Assembly (NCBI GenBank): GCA_023213395.1
Contig: CM041465.1
Location: 53,451,741 to 53,515,740, forward strand
Source of the DNA: Cycas panzhihuaensis
Taxonomy: Eukaryota > Cycadophyta
Reading direction: 5' to 3'
DNA: 64,000 bases
Below are positions 1 to 13,355 of the stretch, piece after piece (position 1 is the first letter of the stretch; the number at the start of each line of letters is the position of its first letter). A program made the translations under genes and the position numbers. The notes beneath the pieces were generated by a model, which saw only the letters and a program-made list of their open reading frames with translations, searched no databases and was not told the origin of the DNA.

Positions 1-473
1 AAATACTCCTATGACTATCTGCCTACCCTCAAATTACCTCTCCCATACTCTAGGCTAGGTCTGGCATCCCTTTGGGTTAATTTCCTCCTTTTTCTTCTAT
101 TTGCAGTCCCCAACCTGTGCCAAACATTATGGTACCGCAAAGTTTGGCAGGGGCCCTGGTGAGTTTTTAGCACGATCTCAACAGCCCTACAGCAAACTTC
201 ACAGCACCATAAAGTTTACCACGAGGGCAGTCTCACCCCCCACAAAAGGGAGGGTTATGCCTAAAAACCCCAAAAATTTTACCTGAGTGAGCCACACTCA
301 GGCCCACTCAGATCAGGGCTACCTAATGCCTCAGTCCTTCCTCTCTTTAGGCCCAAATCAGGCTCTAAAGGATCTCAATTTTTCCTTAAGGGGCCAAAAA
401 TCACCTAATAAAAACATAAAATAACATTCATTTCAATTAGCAAAATGAGGTGGCTATGGGATGATCCACTCAC

Positions 474-630
474 CAGATCTGGCCTCGCTATCGCCATCTC
501 ATCTCCTTGGTCCTAATAGTTATCTCCTTGCCCCAATCTAATGACCTAATATCCCTATGCATGCCTCCAAAGTTGGACGGCACTCCACTGCATAAGAAAA
601 AGGGCTCGAGATCGATCGTGAGCCCATGAA
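474..630 (-). other. Leader exon of the antisense gene in copy A, with splice donor
   Basis: On the minus strand a GTGAGT donor (468-473) follows CTG. The homologous place in copy C has the same GTGAGT (55219-55224), and both lie a similar distance below a TATA box. The start near 630 is inferred as about 25-30 bases downstream of the TATA box. The exon is probably untranslated or codes only a few residues: the two copies do not share a clear reading frame. The rest of the antisense gene of A would lie left of the window. Confidence 0.45.
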
Positions 631-656
631 GATGAATCTCATTTTCACCGAGTTTT

Positions 657-666
657 CCTTATATAG
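657..666 (-). promoter_or_regulatory. TATA box of an antisense promoter in copy A
   Basis: Read on the minus strand this is CTATATAAGG followed by AAAAC. The identical CTATATAAGGAAAAC occurs at the homologous place in copy C (55407-55416), while the flanking sequence has diverged more. Its orientation points into the antisense PMD-type gene, not towards the retroelement's own genes. Confidence 0.6.
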
Positions 667-1249
667 GCGGGGGGTGGGGGGGGGAGGCGCGACGAGCACC
701 TCCTCCTTTTTTCTTATCATGGTAACCCTTGGGACCATCTCTATCTCCTCGTTACCTTTGCCTTCTAGGTTTGTCTCCCATTTTGCCTCTATGGCCTTCT
801 TTCCTTTTCTCTCTTCGGGCACATTGGTGATGAGCCCTTCAACTCATGTAAGGCCCCTTCTGCCTCCATTTTCACACCATCTCCAAATATACCCATGTTT
901 ATTCTCATTTGTCTCATCTCACCATCTTGAACCCAGCTCCGCTGCCTGTTCATGCCTTTAGGGCTCCTAAAGGAAGTGCCCACCCTATCTAGGGATGCGC
1001 CTCACTTCCTTCAGCAACCTTTGGGATCCCATAGGGGCCTTTCTGCTACTGTCTCCTTCCCGTTCGTCGGGTTCGTCTCCTCATCCCTTGATAGCCTCAT
1101 CTTTGGGTCCTCTTGGTCCTTACAACCTCTGCCTATAGCCACTCAAGTCCCTCATGAATATTTCATCCCATTGAGTTCTTTTTGCTCATTGACCCCGCTA
1201 TCACTTTTTTTTTCTTGTTTACCTTATCAAGGTCTCTATCTTTTCTATC

Positions 1250-1672
1250 ATGACATTATTCATCTTCAATGATGGTGGAAGTCACGGCAACCCAGTCCCT
1301 TTCACTGCTATGTGGACCCTCCGTGACCCCTCCAGGTATGACTACATGCATTATAGAGTCTTCCTCCCTAAAGCCACCAATAACGAAGCTGAATACACAG
1401 TTGTTATTGAAGCTCTTACCGATGTGCTCCATTTCCACCATTGATCCATCATCCTCCTTTGTGACTCCCAGGTTATGGTGTCCCATCTCACCCAAGTCTA
1501 CTAGGTGCATTGCCCATGCCTGAGAGCCCTCACCTCGACCATTAGGTCTCTTTTGGCATGTTTCTCTTCCGTTAACATCTGTCACATTCCCCGGGATCTC
1601 AATGCTGAGGCGGATAGCCTTATTTGTCTCAGCCTCACACATCACCTCCCTCACCTCGATGATCTCCCATGA
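1250..1672 (+). pseudogene. RNase H-like frame near the 3' LTR of copy A (broken)
   Basis: A reading frame with its own ATG begins MTLFIFNDGGS and runs to a TGA at 1670-1672. It has the motifs of type 1 RNase H as found in plant retroelements: DGG near the start, ATNNEAEY in the middle (acidic Glu), CDSQV, and HIPRDLNAEADSL near the end (1601-1615). All expected acidic residues are present in A. Two in-frame stops break it: a TGA after LHFHH, where copies C and D have other codons, and a TAG in VY*V, where C has CAG. RNase H removes RNA from RNA-DNA hybrids during reverse transcription. Here it is not linked to a reverse transcriptase. The same frame recurs in C (55943-56280) and D (63690-64000). 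Confidence 0.75.
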
Positions 1673-2076
1673 GAAACTTGTTCAATCACCTAGGCACCTA
1701 AGTTATGGGTCATCCCTTATTTCATATTGTGATCTATTCGTACCTCTAAATGCTAGCTACTAATGAGGTTAAACTATGGTGACCACTAAGCTTGTTTTCT
1801 TCAACCTACCATTTATGCCACCCCCAGTACAGAACCCTTGTTATCCTAGTTTTCTCATATAGATTACTTTCATAGTATTTGTTTGATTATGGTCATGATT
1901 ACTACCATTAGTTATTGTATTCATACGATGGGGGTATCCCTCCATCCATTTTCCTACCCGTCAACTTTAGAGCAACACGTAGGCAACCCTTGTGTTGTCT
2001 CTCCCTCGTCTCTTTGTTCATGCATCCCACCACAACACTCATCATCACCCTTGGCTCATACCACCATCATATTTGT

Positions 2077-3112
<1,036 letters not shown>

Positions 3113-3174
3113 AACATTTTTGTTACCAGCATTCGCCATTGCGTTACGCTTTCGAGTAGCAAAGCTCTGCCGCC

Positions 3175-3181
3175 AAGGGGG
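3175..3181 (+). other. Polypurine tract of copy A
   Basis: AAGGGGG, three bases before the TG that opens the LTR at 3185. The same tract precedes the LTR in copy C (56628-56634) and, on the minus strand, in copy D (63287-63298). It is the expected primer for plus-strand DNA synthesis. Confidence 0.75.
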
Positions 3182-3184
3182 CAA

Positions 3185-6000
3185 TGTTTCCCAGCTACCG
3201 GGAATGGATATAGATAGGTCGAATCAGGTAGGTGTAGGTACGCTTCTATCCCTCACCTCCATTAGTTTTACTAGAGGTGGATTAAAGCATTTTTACATTA
3301 CATGACTACTTATTTTATTAAGTAATCACTATGCATCCACTACTTAATCATGTTGCATTATATCATTTCATCCTATGATGATCTAGGGATACATATCCCA
3401 TGGTGACCCATAACACTCCTTTGTGTCTCCATAATGTCCCCAAGTACCTTTGTGCCTTTGTAACCTAGGCTCATCACGTGTGGATGTGTCACAACCCCTA
3501 ACACCTTGTCTAGGCTTGGCTGGTGGTTTCCACCTATTTATTGACTCTTCTCGGGAATATTTCACCTTTAATACCTATTTGTTGTAGGATTTCCTAAGCC
3601 CCACAGCCCTTTCCTGCCACTTAGACAAAGTGTCATGCCTCTTAGGCCCAAAGTATCCTCTCTTTTGGGCTCCCAACCTTCTCTTTCTTTTATTTTTGCC
3701 TATGTTCTGCCACCTTGCAATAAAGATCACAGTACTGCTACAAACCTCATGGTACCACAAAGTTTATCATGGTGTGAATGTCATATTTTAGTTTTTTAAA
3801 TCCACCATGGATAATTTTGCATTTATTATGAAATTGTGATATGGCAGAGACATATTCCTGACCTAAGCTAAATCCTAATTGCTTGATTGAGCTAAGGTTT
3901 GGTATAAAACCTAAAAATAACATAATTTCCCCCTCTTCTTACTCTCTTTCACTCAACTCTCATAGCACTTCTTTAGAAAAATGCCCTACAACAAGGATAG
4001 AGCCTACTACAATAGCATCTCAGCTTGCCATCAGTCTCGTATAGCTCTAGATACACTGTTGTAAGCTTGTAACATGGCCAACAAAGAGGAGGACATGCTT
4101 TAAGTGCTTCATCAAGCCCAGATCCACTCTCTTCACTCTAATCTATTTCTGACTTACTACTCTTTTGTGGTTTTACCTATAAACCCTGTAGGGTCAGTCT
4201 CTCTTACCTATAAACCCTATAGGGTTGGGCTCCACACCTAACAGGCTTTCTCCTCAAGGGAAACCCCCTTCTCTCCTCATCTCTTCTTCTTTTATGCTTT
4301 CCTTGAGCTCCTAAAAGGCCATTAGAAAGAAGGCCACTATTGGCAGCAATGTAGGCAGCCCCTTGCTACGCTCATAATTAGCTTCACAAGTCCTACATGA
4401 GGGGATTCTAGCTCTCCATTCCGTAGCTTCTTGTGCCTTCTAGCTTAACCCTATTAAGGTTGCAATAGTTGAACATTGAAACTTTTGCAACATTGACAGC
4501 ATTAGCAACAATTTCTCTCACTCTTACACTTGCATCTTAAGGGTTTCTTGCATTCACCTTGCCTCATCTTCTTTGGTACTTGAATAGCATGGAGCAGATC
4601 TGATCTAGAGGGTTAGCCATTCTGAGGCTATCCATCCTCCTTCTCTCTTTGCCCCTCCTTTCCCCAATGTTGTTTACTAAATGATATAAAAGGAATGAGA
4701 AGTAATGTTATAGTGAGGGACACTCCTATTGGATGAAAATCATGAGTCCCATTATTCATTTTATTGTGTATCTATCCCATGTATACTTCGCACCCCTTGG
4801 GAAAGGGTAAACTTGGTTTGATTTATAGGTCACCTTATTGTACATAGAGAGTGAAGGGGATCCTGCTCCAGGTATGCCCCCCATCCTTCTAACTAGTGCT
4901 TCTTTTGCTCTTAAAATAATAAGTTAAAGTTGTATTTGCTTTTGCATTTTCTTGCACCACTTTCTTTGCTACTTCTTTTTCTTTACCTTGGGGGAAGGTA
5001 AGGGGAACCCCTCCTTTCTTCACTAGTACCATCCTGCACTATCTATGGTTGGAGAAAGATGAGGATGACAAGCATGATAAGGATAATGCTACTTCATCCA
5101 TCACATTCCAGGTATGCCTTGGGCTTTCCCTGTTTCATTTTCTTCCCTCTCCTTTTCCCCCTTCCACTTATACATTATTTTGAAAACAGAAAAGAAGAAG
5201 AGCTAGTTTTGGTCATTTACTATCAACTAGTTTGCTCACTTTCATAGGAAAGTGCATGTAATAAGAATCCTATATATTTGGATGCTCATCTCATTGCATT
5301 GCTTAGTAAGCTTATATTTTTTACATATGCTTTGCTCTATATAGCTGCCATTTATATCCTTCCTTTCTTTGCTTCTTTTACATTCAAAAGGTAAAGAGAG
5401 TAAGGTCATATGTGTGAATAAATGAAACTGAGTCTTGCATTGCCTTATTGCTTTGAAAAGTTACCCCTTTACACATAAGGACACACTGCTACATACACCA
5501 TACCATTTATTTTACAACTAGCAAACATAAATGTTGAGGCATTCCTTATTTGATCCTTATTCCTAAGATCTTCTTAGGTCTAGCACCTTGAGGGTGCCCC
5601 CCTTCTAAGTCCACTTTCTTGATCCTCCCTATTCAATTTGATTAAACCACTCAGGTGTCACCCTTTAGGTCAATACCTAACCTGTGAGATTAGCCCTCTT
5701 CTTCATCCCCTACATGTGTGTCACCCTTCTTCTCTACTAAAGTTACTCTTTTTATACTCCCTATCTATGTGAGGATCCATTCCCTTACTCTCTCTCTCTC
5801 TCCTCCTTCCTTTAGCTATCTAAGGATAGGAGGGCATCTTGTGAGGTTACTTGAGAAGCTAAGGATATCCCTCACTTGCCTATCACTCTAACTGAAGTAG
5901 AGTCACCTCGAAGGAGTTCACATGCCATTTTCGAGTCCTAAACCTACATTCCAATGCATAGACGCCCTTTGTGGGTGTTACTTTCTCTTGTTGTTATAGG
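3185..6000 (+). repeat. 3' LTR of copy A
   Basis: It opens with TGTTTCCCAGC, as do the LTRs of C and D. It contains the GGTACC-CAAAGTTT motif (3748-3772) shared by the family and ends before antisense pol sequence begins near 6015. It is diverged from the LTRs of copy C but collinear with them, including the block with 'cctcgaaggagttcac' near 5907-5925. It is AT-rich with no coding frame I can support. The right end is approximate. Confidence 0.65.
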
Positions 6001-6014
6001 TTCCTTGCCACCAT

Positions 6015-6985
6015 AATTTAATAGTTTGGATTGGCCTCATCTAAGCGTAGCTACCCCCAGAGGTGCGATTCCACTAGGTGAAGACCCAACCAAGTGTTCT
6101 AATAAGGTCTCATCATTCTTAAAGCAGTCTATCCCATGGATAGTTTTACTATGAGGATGGTCAGAGGAGTGTGGAGGTGTGATTAGCTAGTAGTAATCGC
6201 ATAGCTAATTGAAATAGTATGATGATTTTTTAGACAAGTTGAAATGCACCCTCATGATAGGCCTTCTCATAGGTCATATTGGAGAAGGTTAAGAGGGCTC
6301 TGAATCACAAATAATTGATTTATTATATAAGAAGACCAAGTCTATCTCTCCTTCATCATGATGATCTAATGACACTTGGCTTGTATCAAAAGAAAAGGGG
6401 TCTTAGATAGGTTGGTTTAATATGTACCTAAGTAGATTAATAGTACATGGCATATGGGGAGGCACTAAGGATAACTCTTATTAATGATTGATTAGTTCCC
6501 TTTCTACTCCCCATGGGATCACCCCTTGGAAAGTGGCTTAGATGGATAGAAGGAAGTGATGCCTTCTTACTATGTCCTCAGATGTGGTAGGGTTAAGGCG
6601 ATTTGGGTGGAAGTTATACATGACTCAAGAGGAATGGTGAACCAACCATGCCCTTAGAAATGGGGACTCCTACCTTAGCAAAGATGGAGGAGCTTGCAAT
6701 TGAGGTGCCTCTATAACATAGGGATTTAGACAAAATGGAGGAGGTGTATTGATGCAAGGAACCTCCCCCCTCGAGATGTTAAGGAAGGAGACCTAATGAG
6801 ATGGCTCTTCATAACCATCTTTCAACTCTCTATCACATAGTATGTCTAGGTAACCATAGTTTCCAACACTAATGGGAGCGAACCAAACCAAATATAATTG
6901 AGAGGTAGGGGTCTCCTCTCCTTCATAAGGCCCTTTATCCTCAAAGAACCCTACAAAAGATGAGTTGGATAGATCATCCTCCCCT
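6015..6985 (-). pseudogene. Protease-RT linker of copy B (broken)
   Basis: On the minus strand a stretch reads SIHGIDCFKNDETLLEHL, matching VIHGVDYFKDDEALLEYL in copy C (51700-51760). This region lies between protease and reverse transcriptase and has no catalytic motif I recognise. Its conservation between two old copies suggests it was once coding. Many stops are present. The match ends near 6015, where copy A's LTR starts. Confidence 0.55.
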
Positions 6986-6989
6986 TTAC

Positions 6990-7375
6990 CTACCCCAAAA
7001 ATGGCTTAGCAAGGTTTGTGGGATGAATGGTTTGGGGAAGTTTCATAAGTAATAACCTTAATTTTCCCTTGGTGAGTAAATTTAAGTTGTCCCCACCTAG
7101 AAGAATATAGGGCTCCCATTTGGTCAAGCCATGATCAACCCAAAAAGAGGTTGTAATTGATGCTAATGTCCAAAACAACAATACTGGTTTATATGATCTT
7201 ATCCTCTAAGGTTAAAGGAATCATTACTATCCCTAAAGGGACCTTCTCACTTCCATTATATCCTTGGCACCTCTAAAGAATAGGCTTGAGAGACTCTATG
7301 CCAAGCTTTTTGAGCATTCTTATAAGCATGGCATTGATTGAAGAGCTATTATCAACAATAGTTCTCTTCAAAGTG
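6990..7375 (-). pseudogene. Aspartic protease of copy B (broken)
   Basis: The minus strand encodes TIVDNSSSINAM, then LKKLGIESLKPI, and further on INYNLFLG*SWLDQMGALYS, collinear with the protease of copy C. The family motif should be Asp-x-Gly; plant Tat-type elements often have DNGSS. Here the Gly is Ser (7345-7353), which would inactivate the enzyme. In-frame stops also occur. The protease would cut the gag-pol polyprotein. Confidence 0.7.
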
Positions 7376-9031
7376 AACTCCTGCATCTCTATTATAATCA
7401 TGAATAAATAGTGCTAGTAGAGTTGCCTATCCTTCACTAAAGGGAGATTATGTGGGTCAAATATAATGATGTTAGACCCACAAGAGGAGGAGGTGCCTAC
7501 AGAATGAATTAGGCATCATTACATCCTGACCCCTCTAAAAGAAGAGCTTGTTGATCATGGCAACTCTTCAGAACATCGATTATAGACATTCCGACTAAAA
7601 TTATGTGGAGTTCTTCAATGATAGAAAAGGCATTCCTCTTACTAATAGATTAAGGGATGGAACTTCTAAAATCATATCACCCCAAATGCATAGGGATAGT
7701 CTTAGGGACTATGGGAATCTTCATTGAAGAAGAATCCATAGAGGATTGTTGCTGGGAGGTAAAGGCCTCGCCAACCTCTTTTACAACTTAGGATCATATG
7801 ACGAGACATACTTGGGTGGTATTAAGCAACTAAATAACCCTCTTCCCTTTGTTCTTTAGTTAAGAAGATGTGGGGTGTTGAGCCTTAGGGATCGAAGGGG
7901 GAGATGGATCAACTAGAGCCCTGCCCTTTATTTGATTAGATGAAGGAGGAGGGGTTTGTCTCTTATTCTTTTTTCTTCTATTTTGTGTTAATTGGTCATA
8001 CTCCTCATGATTAGGGAATGGGTCTTAATGGATAGGCTACTCTAAATTAGGTTTAGAGGCAGTTTGAGAAGGAGGATCCCAAGACAGGATAAGCTTAGTG
8101 CATTAAGTCCAACATTATGAATTATCTTGTGAATATTCACTGTGGACCAAATACCATTTCTTCTCGGGAGGGGGTCTTATCATCTTTCCTTAGGAAGATT
8201 GAATGCTCATATTCATTGATGGTGTAGTTTATGCCATTTGGTACATAAGTTGATGTGGATTAGATAAGGGTTGAGTTAGTTGTAATTTTAAATCTCTAAT
8301 TATCTGCTCAAAGAAGCAAATGATAAAAGTGAGGGGGTCTAAGGTCTTATGAGTTATATTGATAGGAGGCTACCCTTTCGGTCATGCAGGGGAGGTGGTG
8401 CCTTACAATGCTATGAATGTCTAGGAATCTTCTTAAGACATGCTTGGATCTCAATTAATTCTAATGCCAAGCATTTAACTATGGAAGACTCATACATAGT
8501 CACCCTTATTTTAAGGACCTTAACATGTACCTTGTGGCACAACATGTTAACAAAAATATCTCTCTTCAACTCTTCTAATAATGTGGCCTTAAGGGAGTGA
8601 AGAAGGTCATGGAACCACTGAATGAAGTCATAGTTAAGCTTCTCTTGACCTTATTTAAGTGAAAGTAGGGCTTTAACCCCAATTTTAAAGGGATGGGTCA
8701 CGTCAAAATAGTTAACAAATTCATCAACTAATTATTAAAATGTAGAAATAGAGTGGGTTGGGATATGGTAGAACTATTTTAACATGTCTCCTTAAAGGGA
8801 TCTAGGAAATAGTTTCATCAAGATATGAGCATAGGCCCAATAGTCAATACGTGCCATGCCAAAAGCCCTAATATAATCCATTAGGTCTTGGGAAGAAGTG
8901 CTATTGAATTAAGGCATTTTAGAAGGATGAGATGGAAACTTAGTTATGAATGCCTTTATGGACAGGGGGTTAATTGATGATCAATGAAGGGGCAAAATCA
9001 TGGTTGGACAAGTAGATCGACTTGAGAATAT
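7376..9031 (-). pseudogene. gag of copy B, C-terminal part (broken)
   Basis: Read on the minus strand, about 8950-8349 matches the retrotransposon gag domain of copy C: DYWAY-like, LMKLF-like, then LKRDIFVNML, LALELIEIQ. The order and spacing are the same as at 49300-49740 of C. About 7376-8340 corresponds to the basic, low-complexity C-terminal part of gag in C. Stops are frequent. The frame is interrupted at 9037 by copia-1 and resumes at 16667. Confidence 0.65.
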
Positions 9032-9036
9032 AAAGG
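9032..9036. repeat. Target-site duplication of copia-1, left copy (AAAGG)
   Basis: AAAGG precedes the LTR TG at 9037. The same five bases follow the right LTR at 16662-16666. Confidence 0.6.
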
Positions 9037-9335
9037 TGAAAAGAGTGGATCTATCCTTCATCTCCATGCACTAAAAACAAAGGCAAACATGGGAGAAAGA
9101 GAGACTTGAGAGAAATAGAGAAGCTCTTATAAAATGAGGAGGTAAGAATGAGCCTCCTCCATTGAGCCTTTACTTTTTATATTGAGAGAGGGAGCATTAG
9201 AGTTAGGTAAAATAAAATTATGCATAATGCACATAAAAGTGCATTTCACTTAAGTGATCTAATTTAAAGTTTACTTAAGACCCTTTTTAGAAATAAACAA
9301 CTAATGTAATGACCTTGTGATATTAACTTGTTTTA
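9037..9335 (-). repeat. 3' LTR of copia-1
   Basis: Begins TGAAAAGAGTGGATCTATCC on the + strand. It is collinear with 16367-16661 with scattered substitutions. The right end was set where similarity stops, just before the purine tract. The terminal bases do not form a clean TG...CA pair. Confidence 0.8.
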
Positions 9336-9789
9336 ATCTTCCCCTTAATGGTAGAAGGTCATTTCATCCTATTTTATTCTATCCTATGAGGTCTTCATTT
9401 GAGCCTCTTACAAAGCAAACTACTATGACACTTTTGTGGGAAACACTTATGGGGAAGAGAACCCACATATTTTCTAATCTACTAACTTGGATAAGGTAGC
9501 TCTTTAAATGAAGCTAGATAGCTAATCAGTATAATGAATTTTATAGCTAAAATCTATTGAGTCTCCATATACCATTTAGTTATCCCTCATGCCCTTTCGT
9601 ATTTTCACAAGTTTTGATTTTCTAAAATGATATAACCCTTATCCTTTTATGCCCACAAGAGGTTTCATGAATGGGATAAAGCAGATACTTACACTTGTCC
9701 TTCTATGCCAACAAGAGATGTTCATGAATGAGATAGAGTATGATGGTCCTATTTTCATCTCCTTCAATTAGTTAGAGATAGAGGCCCTA

Positions 9790-11250
9790 AGGCTGAGTTG
9801 CCTTCAGAACTATTCAAACTTCACCTTGTTTAGTGGTTTGGTGAAGATATCATCCACTTCATCTATTATAGGGCAATACTCTAATTGAATTATGCCATCA
9901 TAAACTAGTTTTCTAATCCTGTGGACTTTCATACTTATATATTTGGTATGATCATAAAATACATGACTTTTAGCCATTTAGATTGTAGATTGATTATCTA
10001 TATATAAGCTAGTAGAATTTGTTTGGGTGGAATTTAATGTATTTAATAATTTTTTAAGCCATATCACCTCCTTGTTTATCTCAGAATTATCAACATATTC
10101 AATTTCAGTAGTTGACTCTATAATTATCTTCTTCCATCTGGATCTCCATGATATTGGTGTTGTTCCAAGAAATGTTACATACCTAAATGTTGATCTTCCT
10201 CTGTCTTTATTTCTAACAAAGTCTGAGTTTGTGTATGCATAAAGTTTAAATTCTACGTTAGGTGCATATAACATACCATATTTGTTGGTTGTCTTTAGGT
10301 ACCTCAATACTCGTATTGCAATTTGTCAGTGATTCTACTTAGGATTTATTATGAATCTTGTAAGAATACCAATAGAGTGTGTAATATCTAGCCTTGTGTT
10401 AGAAGTATAGATGAGACTACCTATAAGTTGCCTATATAGTGTTGCATATGCCTCCCTAGTATCACCATCAGTTCAGAGTTTAACATTATGTTCCATAGGT
10501 GTGAGCACTAGTCAAGTACCTTCTAACTGAATATTTATCAGAAGATCATTGATATATTTTTCTTAGGAGAGAAAGATTTCGCCATTCTTTTGAGTTACTT
10601 CAATTCCCAGGTAATATTTCATAAACCTGAGGTCAGACAATTCAAAAGTTTTAGTAAGGTCTTTCTTCAACTAGCTGATTACCTATTTACTATTCCTCGT
10701 TATTAACATATTATCCATAAAGATTAAGAGGTAAGTGACTTTATCATTTTGGCTCTTGATGAATAATGTTACACTAATATCTTGATAGTCACAAACTTCA
10801 TATCCAAGTTGCCTCATTCTTTCAGACAATTTAGTAAACCAAATACGAGGGGCTTGTTTTAGGCCATATAAGGACTTTCTAAGCTTGTAAACCTTATGCT
10901 CCTAATCGACAATCTTGTATCCTTCTGGTTGAGCCATATAAATTTCTTCTTTAAGTTCCCCATTGAGAAATGTGGTCTTAACATCAAGTTGGTGGATTTT
11001 CCAATCTTATTGAGCACTTAAGGCTATAAGAGTTCTAATTGTAGGATACTTGGTTATAAGAGTAAAGATTTCAGCATAGTGAATGCCTTCCCTTTATGTG
11101 AATCCTTTTGCTACCAACCTCACCTTGTGTTTTTCTAGGGTGCCATCTGATTTGTACTTATTTTCTAACACCCATTTATTTTGAATAACCTTTCTTCCAA
11201 GTGATAGATTAACAAGCTCCCATGTACCATTCTTGATAAGAGATTAGTAC
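9790..11250 (-). pseudogene. Copia-1 reverse transcriptase and RNase H (broken)
   Basis: On the minus strand the RT part includes KLRKSLYGLKQAPRIWF (about 10830-10900) and the catalytic motif, which reads FMDN (10710-10721) instead of the usual YVDD, so the second Asp is lost. The RNase H part (9978-10307) has KLYAYTNSDF, RSTFRYVTFLG, ISWRS, STTEIEYV and SLYIDNQSTI, followed by a tail with LEYCPIIDEVDDIFTKPLNK (about 9860-9900). Stops occur throughout the RT. These domains would copy the RNA into DNA and remove the RNA strand in the virus-like particle. Confidence 0.88.
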
Positions 11251-11899
11251 TCTTCATTTATGGCATTTCTCCAAGTTGTATGCTTTATAACTTCTTGGAA
11301 TGTTAGGGTCTCTTCATTAAGAGCAAGGTATAGTTCTATTGGTTCAAGATTAATAGATAGTGATTCATGAATCCTTACTCTATGGGAACTTCTAGTGCTA
11401 GTTTTACCTACCTCATCTAGTTGCATATCCTTATGTAGCTGGTAGGCTTCACGAAAACCTCGAGTTAAGAATGAGGTTTTTATTTCCATAGCCTCTTGGT
11501 TTTCATTTTGATCCTAAAAAGGATCGTGTGAAATGTTTGGCATGGAGAAAGTTGACAATGTTGGAGAAGATGGGCTAGCCATTGATGTTAGAGAAGGTGG
11601 TCCTCCTATTATAGCCTTCTCTTTGTCAACTTCACTATTCTCAAATGATGGTGTTGGATGTATACACATTAGCTAAGAGTCACAACTTGTATCCTCCAGG
11701 GCTCTATTATCAAATTCTAAGATTTTAAGAAACTATTGAGCATCTCCCACCCTAAATTTTAGAATCTAGATATCAAATTCAGTATTATCATTAAATTAAT
11801 ATGAAGGTATCTTGGATTTAAGTCTGAGTAATTGATATTTACTCTCTACAAACATAACATCTCTAGTGATAATGATTTTATGCTGTGAAGGTAGAAAAA

Positions 11900-12910
11900 C
11901 CTTTTATCTTTTTTTGTCCATAGGGTATTCGACAAAGATGCCTTTGAGGGCTCTATCCTGGAGCTTGTTTTTGTATTCCTCTAGAATGTAAGAATAATAA
12001 ATAGAGCCAAAAATTTTGAATTGGGAGATAGAGGGGGTTTGTCCATACCACATTTCATAAGGAGAGGGTCCAAGCTTGGAGTGACTACCTGTGTTGATAC
12101 AATACATGATGATCCAGATAGCCTCAGCCCAAAGATAGATAAGGACATTCTTATATACTAGCATAACACAAGCCATATTCATGATAGTCCTATTCATGCA
12201 CTTAACAACTCTATTTTGATGGGGTATACCTAAAATAGTGGTCTAATATTTTATTCCATGCTGATGTAGGTATGATTTAAACTCATTGGATATGTACTCA
12301 CTGCCATTGTCAGTTATGAGTATTTTGATCTTGAATCTACATTCATTTTCACATAGGCCTTAAGAGCTTAAAACATACAAAAAACTTCATCTTTCTTTGT
12401 AAGAAAAGCAACCCATACTTTCTTAGTAAAATCATCAATGAAAGTAATATAGTACCACTTTTATTTGAGAGAAGGGATGGGCATGAGACTGCATATATCT
12501 GAGTGTACAAGTTACAAAGGTTAGCTAGATTTCTACTAACTATGAGGAAAGGGTTGTCTTTGAGATTTAGAAATGATACATGATTTGCATTTGAAGGGAT
12601 TAGAGAAGAGGCTAATCATACCAGGAAGAGTGACATGTAGTTCTCTTAAATGATAAATTTTGGTATATCCCATACGAGCATTCCATAGGGCTGCTTGGTA
12701 CAACTTTTGAGGAGTTAGGGTTGTAGCAAAAGTAGAGTCATTATTAACATAGTTAGATTTAAAGGATGGTGATCTAGTTAGGCGAAAAAAATTTCCATCA
12801 AGAATTCCAATCATAACCACAGCATTTGAAAGAGGGTGAATAACACTGAGAGTTTGATTATTTGTAGTTATACTTAGATCAAATCCATGAGAGACAAGGG
12901 TGGGCAAGGA
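11900..12910 (-). pseudogene. Copia-1 integrase with GAG-pre-integrase domain (broken)
   Basis: The pre-integrase zinc region (12536-12907) has LWNARMGYTKIYHLRELH and CKSCIISKSQRQPF. The core shows VHSDI, ITFIDDFTKKVWVAF and TDNGSEY. The third catalytic residue, normally Glu before the MNR motif, is Lys (VVKCMNRT, 12201-12203). The C-terminal part (11904-12197) has PYEMWYGQTPSISQFKIFGS. Stops are scattered. The enzyme would insert the DNA copy into the genome; this copy cannot. Confidence 0.88.
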
Positions 12911-12979
12911 GAGAAAGTTCTACTTCAGAGCATGAATATATCAAATCTAGAAGGCCTAGAAGTTTTAGACAAATAGTTC

Positions 12980-13150
12980 CAAGTCTTTCAACTAGATAAG
13001 ATGATTTGTTAGCCATGTGTACAACAACACGAACTTTAGAGTCAAAATCCTAAAAGAACTAGCGATGACAAGCCATGTGTTGTGTTGTTCTAGTATCCAT
13101 GATCTAAGATGAAGTATTTGAGATGGCACTATTTGTAACTGGAAGTGGTA
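12980..13150 (-). pseudogene. Copia-1 protease (active site lost)
   Basis: The minus strand reads IMDTRTTQHMACH around 13089-13097. The copia protease motif is normally D-[ST]-G-A-T..H, so the Gly of Asp-Thr-Gly has become Arg, a single G-to-A change from GGA. It lies between the gag zinc knuckle and the pre-integrase region, as expected. Confidence 0.75.
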
Positions 13151-13355
13151 AAGGCAAAAATGAATAAGCATAGCCATAATAAGCTTCAATATACTTAGTG
13201 GATCTATCAACAACATTTGATAAAGTGGTCCCAATTCTTTGAAGGTATGCATGAGCAAATTGTATTCCATCAAAAGCATATTCAAAAGAAGTATTATCAA
13301 CATTATGTGCACCATGGTGCTATTGATATCTTGGTAGTTTGTTGGTGGCAGTTCT

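Noticed and set aside
8349-8600. Plus-strand frame of 83 codons
   Set aside because: It is the complement of the gag domain of copy B; an equivalent complement frame appears at 49567-49791 opposite the gag of copy C.
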